Assembly (NCBI RefSeq): GCF_958295425.1
Contig: NC_081154.1
Span: forward strand, 3,507,139 to 3,571,138
Direction: 5' to 3'
Length of the DNA: 64,000 nucleotides
From: Solea solea
Taxonomy: Eukaryota; Chordata; Actinopteri; Pleuronectiformes; Soleidae
A program made the translations under genes and the position numbers. Of the stretch, positions 46,590 through 59,523 are shown piece by piece. Under the pieces are notes generated by a model. The model had not been told where the DNA came from. It made no database searches and was given only the letters and a program-made list of their open reading frames with translations. Every line of letters starts with the position of its first letter. Position 1 is the stretch's first letter.

Positions 46590-47095
46590 CACATATGCAA
46601 GTCTCAAGTCTCAAGTCTCAAACAAGTTACAAGTCAAGTCGTATGAATATAGAAGATGATTTCCAAGATATTCCACATTTACATATGCTTTAAAAAAAAA
46701 AGACAATGTAAGGACTGCTTCATGGTCCCATACAACTGAATTGTTAGTCAAAATTAAACATAATTAACATCAATACAATGATAATGAATAAAACTACAGA
46801 GCCTAAAATGTAAATATTAGGCCACCATTAAACCATGGAAATGAATTTCAAATGTTAGGCTTAAAAACAACAACGTCACATTTCGCACATTTTATCAAAC
46901 AACTTTTGACCCATCAGGACGTTAGTTTGTGGAATGAAATTTCACGTAGTGGTGTTGGTGTCGCTCGGTTGCCAGGTTTGCACACAAGGCCACAAAAGCA
47001 GACACCCATTGTTTTCTGTGTTGTTGTTTTTTAAAGTTATTGTACCGTTAAATGTCTAAGTCGAGTCTTTTACCAATGACAGTTGGTGTGACCTC
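46590..47095. repeat. AAGTCTC-containing interspersed repeat
   Basis: It opens with three tandem CAAGTCT units and AAGTCAAGTCG, and closes with CTAAGTCGAGTCTTTTACC and AATGACAG. Similar sequences flank a common teleost non-autonomous element. The termini are imprecise and there is no coding frame. Confidence 0.4.
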
Positions 47096-49324
47096 ACCTT
47101 GTTTATTAAACACACTTATTTAAGACATTTGCACAGCCCTCTTCATGCTGGTGAAACTAACTTCCCTATCAGGGTCTTCTTTCAGATTTAAAAATGCATT
47201 TTCAGAAGAGATTTTTCATTAATATTTCAAAATGAATGATAGCTAAACAACTACAGTTGTATTGAAATGTCACAGCAACACTGGTTTCTGTCTTTAACAA
47301 AACAAACTCAACAAACACAGAGAGAAAAACACAAAATACCTTGAATCATGTGGAGTAAGAGAAGACGTGGAATCAGAGCAGGTGCAAAAGAAGCAACAAT
47401 GAAGAACTCAGCGAGCAGCAAGGAGATAATTACTCACAGGTGGATGAATCAGGACAGGAAGTACAAGTGTCTAATACAGGAAACAAGCAGGACTACACAA
47501 TAAAACAGGAAGTGAAAAAACACACATGGAATAAGACAACAAACCAGAAACAAAGAACTATGAAAACAGCAGAAACTACAACAAAAAACTAAATATCATT
47601 GTGAAAAATGTACTCATTTCCAGTCCAACTTATATATAATAAATAATAATAAACATATTATCCCAAATCTCCAGCTCCTTCCTGTGCACTTACTTTTTTC
47701 ATAATTCCAGAAGGTGGAGACGTTATGATAACAATTAACCTAAAATGTTCCCTTCTTTATTTTGAGAAAAATAAAAATGGGCCATGTTTGGAGAAGATTC
47801 CCTTTGCTCCAGGAGCCAAAAAAATGATATTGGCTTTCATCTCTTACACACACACACACACAAGAGCTCCTGAGCTACGACAGGATGAATGAACAGTAGT
47901 TTATTTCACAGTTGACATTGTTTCCCCACATCAGAGCTTCACTACAGGCAAAAAGCTCACAATCCAAAACAAAGTACACACACACACACACACACACACA
48001 TATACTGTAAGGATATGAGAGGCTTTGTATAGAGCGGCTGAACTTTTCAGTCTGTCTGTATTTATTCAAATGCAAACCACAGGCTGTGATCGTACGACGC
48101 TATAATACGTGACTATTTTACCAAAAAAGTGCTGGAGATACATTTGAGTTTAAGCGGTCGTTTATTTCTTAGGTTTTAATGATATTCACTAAAAAAAGAA
48201 ACCACAGAAAACATGCTTTATACTGTAAATCCACCTCCTCTGCATTACTACGACGCCAACATGTGACAGTAAAAGAATTCAAATATGCAGCTGGAGAGTC
48301 AAAGCTTCCAGCCTATAATTCAACCCTCGTGCTTTAGAAATGACATTAATATACAGCTAATTTGTTTTGCTGCTTAAGGGGAAATGTAAAACAAAACAAC
48401 CCTTTAGTTTCTTTGGTTTTATGGTAAATGATAAATAAAGTAAGTGCATTGTTTCACTGTTGACTTTTCCACTGATAATCTGACGTTATTAAAGCGCCGT
48501 GAGAATTTAATATAAGGGGGAAAAATCATTAATTGAGTGCTTCACGCTTTACAGAGTGGATAGTATACATGGCATGTGTTTGAGAGCACAGGGGTGGACA
48601 TTGGCGAGAAATGTTGCCTCACACAGCGAGAAGGTCAGTGTGGAGTTTCCATGTTCAACACACGTCCTCATGTGAGAAAATGAACGGATGAAATCAACAC
48701 ATGATTACAAAGTTGACCAATATTAATACACACGTATTAAAAAGTATTCTGTGTAGACAGATGTAGATTTTACTACTTAATCATCATTTAAAGACAATAG
48801 TATATGACACTGACTTAAAGAGCCGTTGCAGCCAGTGGTCAATTGATTGTAAAATATATACTTCTTATTTTTTCTTATTGTTTTTCCCCATCGAGCAACA
48901 AACACGATATTTAATAGTCATGATTAGCAGCCTTGTGCCTGCTTTTCAAAAGAATACATCATTTTTAGTGGAAAGTAATTGAATAAGATCATCGATGATG
49001 AATTAATTAATAAAGATGAAATTATTTTGAATAAAAGAAGAGGTATGGTCTCCAGCAACAGGTGATGCTGAGCAGTGGGAGTTGTGTTGATGATGACTGG
49101 ACTCAGGCGTCACCATGTCCCAGATGGAAATTGGTTCGTGCCTTGACAGCAGCGATGACTTGTTCAAGAATCTAAAATAACAAAAAGAAAAGGAAGGCAG
49201 CGACATTCCTCACAGTCAGAATGTGACTCCAGTGGTTGGTCGGCTTTAATGAGCGTCGCCTGTAGCCCAAGGTAAAAGTGCAGATGGACGCGGCGATAAT
49301 GAGAAGCGTAATGTCGCTCCCACT
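47096..49324. other. Intergenic stretch, no gene seen
   Basis: AT-rich, with short CA tracts at 47845 and 47978. No gene signal. Confidence 0.5.
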
Positions 49325-49382
49325 GCTTCCCTCGTGCTTCCCTCGTGCTTCCCTCGTGCTTCCCTCGTGCTTCCCTCGTGCT
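49325..49382. repeat. 11-bp minisatellite (GCTTCCCTCGT)5
   Basis: Five consecutive identical 11-bp units plus a partial one. Eleven is not a multiple of three, so the reading frame through it is not conserved coding sequence. Confidence 0.95.
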
Positions 49383-49809
49383 CGCCGTTAGAGCCGGACC
49401 TGATAACAAACTTGACGTGAAATTAGAGTTGAAAGAACGACATTAAACAGCCTCTGAAAACAGATGGTGTTTATATGGAGCAGCTTCATTTATCCACAGG
49501 CAAAATATCTGTGTTTTTTTCCATCGCCCTCGTCTCCATAGCTGGTTTGCACTTTAAAGAATTCACTTTTGATCATCTGTGGATCGGATCAGTAAACTTA
49601 TTAACAGTTAAAATAAATCAGTATTTTGCTCCTCTCCAATTATGAGGCAGTATTTTCCAGTTTTCAACAATGTGTAGGGAAGAGGATCGCGGCAGCCGAG
49701 CTCAGAAAGCAAACGCTGTAATACACAGTCTAAAATATACCCTCATTAAATCAGCTCACTTACCTGCTTACTAAATTTATGAGCCATTGGCTCACTCTCG
49801 CTTTCTATC

Positions 49810-49814
<5 letters not shown>

Positions 49815-49844
<30 letters not shown>
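49815..49844. repeat. (CA)n microsatellite
   Basis: About 15 CA units. Confidence 0.95.
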
Positions 49845-49846
<2 letters not shown>

Positions 49847-51009
49847 GCCCTTCGTCGCTCATCCGTCCTGCTCCGGGCGCGGTGCCAGAGCTTGCAGATG
49901 GCATTAGTGGAAGATGAAGTGCCCGTTTGCTGCAGCCAGTGAAATGTGAACGCCGGTTAGTAACCTAACTGCTCACTGATCTGCTTTGTCGAGAGTCAAA
50001 GACTTGTTGACTGGGAGCAGAGCGAGAGCTACAGGTACACGGAGCTGCTGATGCAGACGATGACAGAACATTCTACACCACTTTCAAACGCATGCATTTC
50101 TTCCCCTCACTCGTGCATAAATGTCAGATAACGTCATTTAAACACTCGCACGGCCACTTGGTTCCTCATTTTTGAGAATCCATGAAAAAAAAACATGAAA
50201 AATGACTGATTAGTCCGTGTAGGAGCCGTGAATGCACGAATAGTTCTTTTCTATTATAGAAAGGTGCATTGATTGTTATATCTTGGCATTGTTTATTTTA
50301 GTTATGATATTTTATTTGGCATTGGATAAGGTGATACGATTATCCTTCCTTTGCAATAATAAAAGGTTAAACTTACTTTGTTCTCCAAAGTCGCTAAAGT
50401 CCACTTATGAAGTTTTTTCACTTATGAAGCGATTTGTATGAGGTAAAATAAAATCTCTCGATCATCACTAACCAACAGAACTTCTAACTGGTCTTCCGAG
50501 TCACGAGGATCGTCCTGTGTAAGGGGGAAGCGAGTGCAGTAAAACAGTATAAATGTCAGAGTTGGCCACAGCGAGATGTTAGGCGGCTCTCAAAAGTGCG
50601 TCTCCCTTTAACGAAGCGGCTATAATCGTATATGAGTTACTGATGCCGTGGCGATGTGCGGCTCCACGATGCTTACGTCTGTGTTTTTTAAAGCTTTTCA
50701 CAAGCAAAAGTGAAGCGACGGCCCCCACAGAGCATGTTGGCGTCGCTTGATGCAGCTCTGTTCACAGTTAACTGTGTCGTGCATCACTGTTGATTAACTC
50801 GAAAGGTTAGTGGATCGACTGGTTATTGTTGCGGTGATTTGTCAACAAACGAGTCAAATTGTCTTCCATACAGTTGTGTGTGTGTTCCTGGCTTGTATTC
50901 GGGATTGTTTCTATTCCTTTCTTCTTCTTCTTTTTTTTGGAGTGTAGAGAACTGTGTGCACTCACTGTGGCAAAGCAAGCTGGTCAGTAAATCTTTGTCT
51001 GTTCTATTT

Positions 51010-51012
<3 letters not shown>

Positions 51013-51055
<43 letters not shown>
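51013..51055. repeat. (TG)n microsatellite
   Basis: About 21 uninterrupted TG units. Confidence 0.95.
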
Positions 51056-51056
<1 letters not shown>

Positions 51057-51241
51057 CACGACCAAAGATCCTCTCTGGCTGCGGAGGAACTGTGTGGAGA
51101 CACGTTTGACACTTCATGGAAAACCAACAACACACAGCTTTACTGAAGTGACGCAGTTGATTTTCAAGTAATGAGTCACTGATTGCAGTTTGAGTAACTT
51201 TTCCGTCGTGAATCGGTAAAAAGGTCGGCAGCAATCAAATG

Positions 51242-51804
51242 GCGCTTTTCCTCTACCCAGTATCAGCGCGGCTCGACTCAGCACGGCGGGAATCAGCACA
51301 GGTTTTTATTTGCTTTTCCATCAGCGATAGTATCTACTCTGACGAGGTGACCAAGTGAGCTGAGCCGATGCTAAATGTGACGTTGACAGACTGTCGGCAC
51401 CGGAGGAGTCGAGAGAGCGTGACGTCCGACACAAGAATCAAACCGAACAATGCCGAACTGTGGATCAGTTAAAACGACTTCAGAATCCTGAAGACATTCT
51501 CCAACATTTAGCCAAAGGAAATAAACCTAAAACTTCAACATTTAACAGAGGAGTCTGGTTTATTTAAAGACAGCGCTGCGTTCACGAGCTGCGCTCAGGA
51601 AGTACTGAACGATTCTGTGAACAAATCCATTTAATTAACTGAGTCTAATGATTCGTGTGTCACGCATTAAACAAGGTCACGGCGGTTTCATGCAGCCGTG
51701 CTATGATGACGGTCCTCGTTGAGAAGGTGCTATTGTAATGGAAAACCACACCAAACCGCATCAGTCGAGTCGAGCCGTGCTGGAACAGTACAGTGGAAAA
51801 GCGC
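51242..51804. mobile_element. Non-autonomous DNA transposon, 563 bp
   Basis: The left end GCGCTTTTCC, with GCGCGGCTCGACTC about 16 nt further in, is mirrored by the right end GGAAAAGCGC, with GAGTCGAGCCGTGC at a similar distance. The inverted ends extend about 45 bp with mismatches. No transposase frame is present. The target duplication is not clear, so the superfamily is not assigned. Confidence 0.7.
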
Positions 51805-52008
51805 AAAAACTCACACAGGTTTCTTTAAACGAAGACATTAAAATGTATTAAAAACACTCAACAGTAGGTGTTGTGTGCTATTTAATATGACAGTTGTGTT
51901 TCAGTCGTTTTCAGTCTGAGAAAAAAAAACACACAAATTAATTTTTATGTTTGCATGTTGTTGTGAAAAGTGAGTCAAGGCGTGCGGCGTCGAGTGCGAC
52001 CGCCAGCT

Positions 52009-52042
52009 ACAGCCACAGCCACAGCCACAGCCACAGCCACAG
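52009..52042. repeat. (ACAGCC)n hexanucleotide repeat
   Basis: About 5.5 identical ACAGCC units, followed at 52073-52100 by three tandem 9-bp units (GCTGTTTGT). Confidence 0.95.
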
Positions 52043-52881
52043 TCGCTCCACAGTGCTCGGCGGTCCAGTGGGCTGTTTGTGCTGTTTGTGCTGTTTGTGT
52101 CTCCAGTGCCACGTGATGGGCCACTTGCTTTTCCACTGCCTTCCATCTCTGCCTTGTTTATGCCTGATTATGAGTGCGTGTGTGGGCGCATTTTCAGTCT
52201 GCTGTAACCCTGTGCAAAATAAAGTTAGTCAGCACAATATGGAATCAGAAAAGATGCAACAGCTCAAAAGCACGGGAGTGACTGTGTGTGTGTGTGTGTG
52301 TGTGTTTACTCACATGTTGTGAGTCTGAATTAGTTATTTTTTTCCTTCCTTTTCTTAAGAGGGCTATTTTTGTTCGATTATTTCATAATTTGATCGACCT
52401 TTCGATGAAATAACGCAGGGATCTGAATCCTTGTACGAGATAATGACTCGCAAAGAAGAGAGAGCGCTGATACAAGAGCTCACCACTTCAAATTACAGCA
52501 GAGCATGGGGTCATTTCTGCCTCTACTCCGACACACACCTGTCACTATGGCAACAACACACACACACACACACACATAACCAGATAAATGTAGGTGATTG
52601 GCTGCTTGGCATAAAAAAAACAAACTGGGATTGAAATAGCATATTATGGTTGTAAGGGAGAACCACAGGTTTGAGCAGCTATTCTTCTGAGGACACTGCA
52701 TTGATTTCCATTCTTTTGAACAGCTTAAACAAAGCATTGTTCCAAACCTTCACTAGAACCAGTTAATGCTTATCGCCCTAACCTTAACCTTTAGTGCTCA
52801 CGTGGCACAGATCAGTGCCGCAGCTGCACCCTTGGTTAATTGCCGCGGGAATAATACACAACTCCTTATATGGGCATTCTG

Positions 52882-52912
<31 letters not shown>

Positions 52913-54263
52913 TGTGTCGCATGGTCACATGTTCAGGCTTTACAAAATGCAATTGTCCATGTTCGTTATGTGTTGAGTTGAAGTTGATGATTCATTTTAT
53001 ATCACTTTTTTTATTATTAAATAAACAGGAGTGGCGATAATTGAGCAAAAGTAGCAAAATAGACATTATAATGTTAGTTTTTATATTATTTTTGGACATT
53101 GAACATATAGACATATTTTTAAATTTCACAAATTCAATCGTTTATATAGTTGGTGAAAATTAAATAGAATTAAAAAGAATTATTTCATCAGATTGCCTAT
53201 AGACACTTTATATTGCACATTCTTGTTGCCTTAATCTGTGTTCTAACGACAATCCAAATAATAGCTCTAAACCTAACCCCATAAATTGACTTTGTAAACA
53301 CATATACTTTAGTTTCCCGACAACATGAGTAATACCAGAAAACACACACACACACACAAACACAGGTTTGTGCAGCTATTCTTACAAATCTTAATACTTT
53401 TTCCAGTGATTTTGTGCAGCAAAAACAAGATATTATCATTAACATTAACCTTTATTATTAGTAACAGTTAACAGTAAACCAGTAACAAGAGCAGGCGTGT
53501 GTCTCCTTGAAGACTTGTGGTTCTGCTTGTGCCAGAAAAAGTGAACAAAAATGAGTCCACACAGTGAATGATTAGCTCCTTAGAGGAAAAGCGAGTATTT
53601 ACCGTGTAGATCTATTGAAATGATACAGAAAGAGAGTGCACCTTCTCTCTCTTTCTCTGTATTTCCTCCTCTGAGTTAAAATGTTTATTGATCCTTCACA
53701 GCACTGTTAGGGTTCAGGAAAGATAGGTCACCGAGCAGTGGGAGAGATAAGCTGGCTTTCCACTTTTCGAGGAAATGGAGCTGAAATTACTCTTTTGAAC
53801 TTTACTTTTTTTTCTCGCCTGCACTCCTCATGAAGTGCAGTCAGCACCGGCTGCTGAGGGGGTCCAGTCACACATGGCCACATCCATCCGTCATCCCAAA
53901 TATGGAGCCCACAAAAGTATCTCACATGGCATTTTAAGTACTTTACAACACATTAGGGTTTACTAAATACGCAGATTTGAATTGGATTTCAGCAAAATCA
54001 ATCGTTTATAGCGTTTGAAATTATTCAGACCTTTTAACTTGCACCACACTTTTCTATTCGTTAATCAAGGGTCATATTTAGCTGAGCTCAACTAGAACTG
54101 TGCTTGTTATTTAACTGAAATGTTTGTCAGCCATCGCACTGATGAATACTCTAAACCATGTCCTTCCCACTCCCTGCTGTGTTTATTATCTGTTGTTGGT
54201 AATCGTCCTTTGTTGCTTTGTACAGTACATTTGATTGTCTATTTGTTTATGATATACTTTTTC

Positions 54264-54289
54264 TTATTATTATTATTATTATTATTATT
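54264..54289. repeat. (TTA)n trinucleotide repeat
   Basis: About 8.5 units. Confidence 0.95.
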
Positions 54290-55349
54290 TCTCTCATATT
54301 TCCACTCATGAGTCCAGGTACAAATCGAAACCTTGACACTGAACAAAATACATGTGTAAGTGTTTCTTACTTGTTACTTGTTGGAAAATGTTTAGGTTTG
54401 TTTCTAAGTTTCATTGCTTTTACTTCCATTTTTTTTGTTTTTTTTATACTGCTTTTAGTTTACATTGCTTCATATCCTGTCTGTTTTCTGTATTTATGCA
54501 ATGTGCAGCAGTTTGGTCAGTTTGGTTGTTTTCAAATGTGCTATTGAAATACATTTTGGATTGATAGAAGTAAAATATATGTAAATGTCAGAACCATATT
54601 TCACCAAAATTATCCAAAAAAAAAACACGGATAATTAGAATATAGTGAATATCTATAGGTGAATATTCCACCAACATTTCCAGGAACTTATTTACCTGGG
54701 AAAAGAATGTATTCAAATAAGGCCGATGACGTACGGGAGAGTGGTATAAGAAACTGCACTACATCTCCAGTCCAGTAGGTGGCGGTTTAAAGGTGGCACT
54801 GGCTTTAACAGCTGCCCCTCTAGAGTTCCTGGTAATCTGAAAAGTGTCATTTCGTTGGAAACGTGCCAATGTTTTTTAAATCCCGGATAAATAAGAAATG
54901 TCCGTAAAGACGTCTTCATCGACGCATTGTTTGAAGGTCCACAGCGTAACTTTTGGTGCTTTTCAGTTGTTGTTGTTGTTGGTGTTATTATTAGCCTGAC
55001 TCTGTTTCCAAAAAAGAACCCATGTAACATTATTACTGTGTCCAGCTGAAAACAGGCTCTGTCAAGCAATATTATCAGAACTGACAAGAAGCATTTTTGT
55101 TTTCTGTCAAACTGCTGAACGACTGGGGCTTTTTGGAGCAGTTAACTTCAATTCTTCTACTTCCAGTCATACTCCAACCTGTCTCACAGCTGTCTCACTT
55201 AGCAGCACAATGCCACTGTTGCCCCCGTCTGTGTTGACATAAAAGAATCACTTCCTGTGTGCAGCACGGGAAGGTTGCCAGACAAGCGCTGCCGTACGGA
55301 GGAACACAGAGACAGAGACAGTCGCGTGGAGACGACAGGTTTAATCAGT

Positions 55350-55630
55350 GTTTCCCAGATAGCATCTGAATGTAGGCCACGTCTGGCAATGATGAGGCAC
55401 CGCTGGGTTTTACCTGGCCCAGAGCTTAAAGTAACCCACATGTGAAATGGCAAATGTGGGTCAAGTGCGCTTGGCGATGCAATGTGTCCCCTGGATGTGG
55501 CTCCTACAGTGGGCCACGTCGTGAATAGTAAATATAGCCAGAATGGCTTCACATGTGGGGATGCAGTGGCCAGCTTGTGGTCCAGACATGGCAAACAAAG
55601 TGCTATCATTCCATGTGGTATCACATCAGA
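55350..55630. repeat. Interspersed repeat with GGCCCA/ATGTGG motifs
   Basis: Internally repetitive: CACGTCTGGCA, ACCTGGCCCAGAG, AACCCACATGTG, AATGTGGGTCAAG, GTGGGCCACGTCG and CACATGTGGGGATG. It resembles a common teleost repeat built from such units. No ends were identified. Confidence 0.45.
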
Positions 55631-55740
55631 TCCAGATCCAGATCCAAGTATTAGGTAAATATTTCTTTATGTTAAAAAGTTACGTACTACAGTTTTAAAG
55701 TGAAAGTGTCAGGTCAAGCATTTTTTGATATTGATTAAAA

Positions 55741-56222
55741 CCCTTGACGACACTTTGCATTACCGTAGTAAGGCGACAGTTTGGACACATTCCAACGGTT
55801 GCTGAAAGCTGAGAAGTTGCACGTCAAAGCCAATGTGTGGTTATTACGGTAATTTCACTAGCGCTGTTCCCCCTGGAAAATCAGTGTCTTTGTCACCAGA
55901 GAGTAGAGAGTGGCAACAACGCCTGTACATAGTTTCCATATTTCTTTTTTTTTTTTGCACACTGAGCGACAAAGAAACATTGAGAGACTCAAAAAATGAT
56001 GTTCAAATTTCAAAATTTAACACATAAAATTCATTTTTTTAAAAACAGTATTTTCTATTTATTTTATTTATTTATTTATTCATTTATTTTTAAACAGTAT
56101 TTTAACATGCAGTAAATTGTAGTTGAGTTATTCTTGAGAAATTGACAAAAGCACTTCTCTGGTCCATTTATGGTTAAAATAAGGAAATGGACATTTTGAG
56201 GTGTTTAGGTGTTAAAGGGTTA
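55741..56222 (+). repeat. Interspersed repeat family X, longest copy
   Basis: It joins both halves seen separately elsewhere: AAAGCTGAGAAGTTGCA, GTGTGGTTATTACGGTAA and GTCTTTGTCACCAGAGAG at the left (as at 5082, minus strand), then TTCAAATTTCAAAATTTAAC and TTTTAACATGCAGTAAATTG at the right (as at 39231, minus strand, and 63855). A T-rich (TTTA)n expansion interrupts it near 56050. No open frame. Confidence 0.75.
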
Positions 56223-59000
56223 AAAGTCGTTTATTTTACCTCTTGCAGTTTCCTAGAAAAAACAGAAATAAATGAAAGAATGTGAAAGGCTGACACTCTC
56301 TCTCAGAGTGAAGAAGGCCGACACCTTTAACAAGTCATCAGTCTGTCACAAGGCAATAGAATGTTCACCTGAGTACGTGCACATTTACACGCCGTCACCT
56401 GCAGGAGCAGAGAATGAATTCCAGTTGTTTTGTTTCGACTCTGCTTTATATGCATGTCATATATAATCATATGCACATACCGCATTATGGACTAACAAAG
56501 CTCTCTTTTGCATTTTACATTTGCGTCACTCTCCCGGCTCAGCACCGCTCCAAAGCAATCAGCATTTGACAAACAACGGCAACAGTATTAACCGAGTCAA
56601 CTGCGGACGATCACTACGCATCTTTGCCTTTCTATGCTTTCAATAAAGATTGGATTAATTCTATGTAATTAGCAGCAACGTTCCAGAAATACACACACAC
56701 ACACACAAACAGACCGCTTTAGGAATGAATTTCAGCCTTCAACGGCATTACATCTTTGCTATGTTGTCGGATTATCTCCCTCCGTTTTTGAAATACACAT
56801 TTAGGATTTAAAGCCAGTAACACTTTAATCAATGGAAAAACAGCTCGTGAGAAAAGGCAGCATTATGTCAGCGTTTGTAATTCCCTTGCTCTGAAAACAG
56901 GGAGGAGAAAACGTTTGTTCTGTCTTACGGGACTGTTAAGTTACCCATCGTAAGGCTGCTGTGGGCGGTTACAAACACTTAAAAAAACACTTATATCTGC
57001 CAGGGATGCAGATGGCGGCACGCACAGACGCAGCAGTCGAGAGCTCTTGTGAGAAGATACTGTTTGTTTGCAGTTCTGATCGGCATTTCGCTCGAGTAGA
57101 TCAGACCTGACTCAATACACCAGTGACTCCCTGTTACACACAACAATGGTCCAACATCCACCAAACTCCAGCTCATAGCCCAGAGCACCGGGTTCTCCAT
57201 GGATCATCATGGGTAGCAGGCAGAGGAGGCACCGGAGAGAGCAGAAACAAAAGCAAGGATGCCCTCACAGACCACTTCTCAGGCTCTTTGTGTCCAAGGT
57301 CAGGTCTCACATGGATTAGCTGAGACTTTGTTTATTTACATTTACCCAAAATAGTTTTACCGATAGTTCCCATCAGAGCTCTTCTCATTCAGTGTACAAC
57401 AATAAATTCACAGATTAGTAATCTATGAATGGATGATGCAAAGGCAGATCGCTCTGCGTAGTCCATTCATACAGCTGTCTTGAATTGGCAGCCTATCAGC
57501 CAATCAGAAAATAGTGTTTCTCGTTGCCGGGTTAAAGTCTGAAAATAGGTTGTTCCACAAAAGGCACAGGGATGCACACAAATGCTGTGAATGTTTAAGG
57601 TTTAAGACAAGATTTTTGATCTGAAACGCAAAAATAAAAGTTGTTTTTTTTGGTTCATTTCACGCTAAGAGAGCCAATGTTCATATGTAAATCAGTCAGA
57701 TATGTTCCAAGACAAAATTCCTGGACTACATAAACTGCACACAGGTGGAGCACACCTTGCGAGTCCAGTACAGTTTTAGTCTCCAGATAAGTTGTGAATT
57801 TCCAGCAGCAGATGTTAATGCTGAAGGTCGTCACCAGCATCACGCTGCATCACGCTGCATCACGCTGCATCCTTCAGTGTCACAGAGCATCAGAAGTGCC
57901 GCTGATCATCAGTCTCCCTCATGTAACGCTTTGATACGACAGATGTGACAGCAGGAAGTTTGGTGCAGGTCAAACACGAGGCTGAACGATGAAAGACGGA
58001 TCCCAGCGTGATGAGGGCGACGTGACTCATTTCAAAGGCACCAGTGGAGATTGTTAACTTTCTGACACAGTGTTGGGACACACTGTTCACGGCTCACAAA
58101 CACAAAAACACACACACACACGCACAAAGAAAGCAAAAAATCAGACAAACAAACACACGTGAGCCATCACTGTCTTCCCGTTCAGCTCTGTATCCTCTCT
58201 CTCTCTCCCTCTCTCCCTCTCTCTCCACCCCCGTCTCTTTCTCTCGCTTCCACGTACAAACACACAGTCACACTGGTGGGGTAATTGAATGTGACAGCGA
58301 ATCCTGAGAGGGTTGTTGGCAGGTTATCAGGTTAACCTGTGAAATGTAACCCACCTGTCACCTGCAGGTTGTCTCTGGCACCGATACAGGAGGCACAGTT
58401 GAATCCTTCCAGCAAACACTGGAGAGACTAAATACAAGAAGCATCCTTTCGGGGGGGTTTTTTTCCCCCCAGCAGAGATGTTTTCAAATTCCACGTGTGG
58501 TGCAGGATGACTGCAGAGCAACAAAATGGATGTAATGTAGTGAACCACTCCTTCAGTGCTGACACTAAGACTTGTAGAAAGACATATTTAGGACGCCGAA
58601 TCATCATTGGAAATATCAAAGAGATTCTGAGCGGATTTTGTTTACTTCCATCTGGAGCAGACGTCCACAGCAGCTCCGGGAGCTTCTGCTTTAAGTTACC
58701 ATCTCACCATGAGAAAATCTGATGGGATTCAGTTTGCCCAGAGCAAATGCACGGATTAATATGAGTTCCTCATAAAGTTGCACTGGTTTGAATGGATAAC
58801 AGGTTTATTGGAACACCTTAATATGCTCCTCAGCAACGGTATAAATATATCAAATCATTTTTATTATATTCAGTGAGTACACCCAGAGAAACCATGATAA
58901 ACTTTCATACAGATGTAAAAGAGTCTGAAGGTGGGCAGAATATTGACCAGGGGAACTCAGTTTGAATGGCAGTTTATACTACTCCAGTCCCACTAAACGT
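56223..59000. other. Intergenic stretch, no gene seen
   Basis: No supported gene. It includes short CA tracts (56691, 58105) and a C/T-rich run at 58190-58245. Confidence 0.5.
57838..57870. repeat. 10-bp tandem repeat (CATCACGCTG)3
   Basis: Three identical 10-bp units plus CAT. Confidence 0.9.
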
Positions 59001-59491
59001 ATCGGACTATGAATCCCATTATTCAGGTATGTTAGTCCGACTAAGACTAGCGTGATTCTAGTCAGACTAACAGGAAACCTAAAGATGTAGGAGCCTGAAT
59101 GCAGTTTTAGTTCATTTAATGTTTGAATAATTAAAAACAATATCAAGTTCATGTTACATTGTGGGTGTGGTTACCTGGTTGTGTCAGTCAGGCAAAGTTG
59201 AGAGTGGAGCCACACTCACTTTTTAACCTCCTTCTCTCGATTTTCTTTCCTCTTTTAATTCTCATTTTGAAGAACGGTGGATTTTTGTCGTGTAAGGGAT
59301 ATTTTCTGCGTGTTCAGTAAACGGTGAAATTACACCGAGTGGTCCTGTGGATCTTCTGATGTGGATTACAACGAGGGAGATTGAAAGAGCGTCAAGGCAA
59401 GGCTCCATTAATTGGACCGACACCTACAACATGACTATAAGAAGACCCTGAAATCAGACTTTTAACATGGAGAAGTAAAACGGCCAAGTGA

Positions 59492-59500
<9 letters not shown>
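59001..59500 (+). repeat. Interspersed repeat family Y, copy 1 (interrupted)
   Basis: ATCGGACTATGAATCCCATT, ATTCAGGTATGTTAGTCCG and TCTAGTCAGACTAAC (59001-59072) match 60738-60809. GCCAAGTGAATCTATCT at the right end matches the end of the second copy. The 59073-59446 interior is about 320 bp longer than in copy 2, so something has inserted or copy 2 has a deletion. Confidence 0.8.

Positions 59501-59523
<23 letters not shown>
59492..59523. repeat. (CTAT)n microsatellite
   Basis: Eight units growing out of the CTATCT at the end of family Y copy 1. The second copy has only a decayed version at the same place. Confidence 0.95.

Larger units (their letters stand above)
49383..51241. other. Intergenic stretch, no gene seen
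   Basis: Contains CA/GT tracts at 49815 and 51013. No exon or RNA gene recognised. Confidence 0.5.
51805..55349. other. Intergenic stretch, no gene seen
   Basis: No coding signal. It holds a hexanucleotide repeat and GT/CA tracts near 52282, 52557, 52882 and 53343. Confidence 0.5.

Noticed and set aside
49325..49382. CRISPR-like array
   Set aside because: The 11-bp units are directly adjacent with no spacers. It is a minisatellite.
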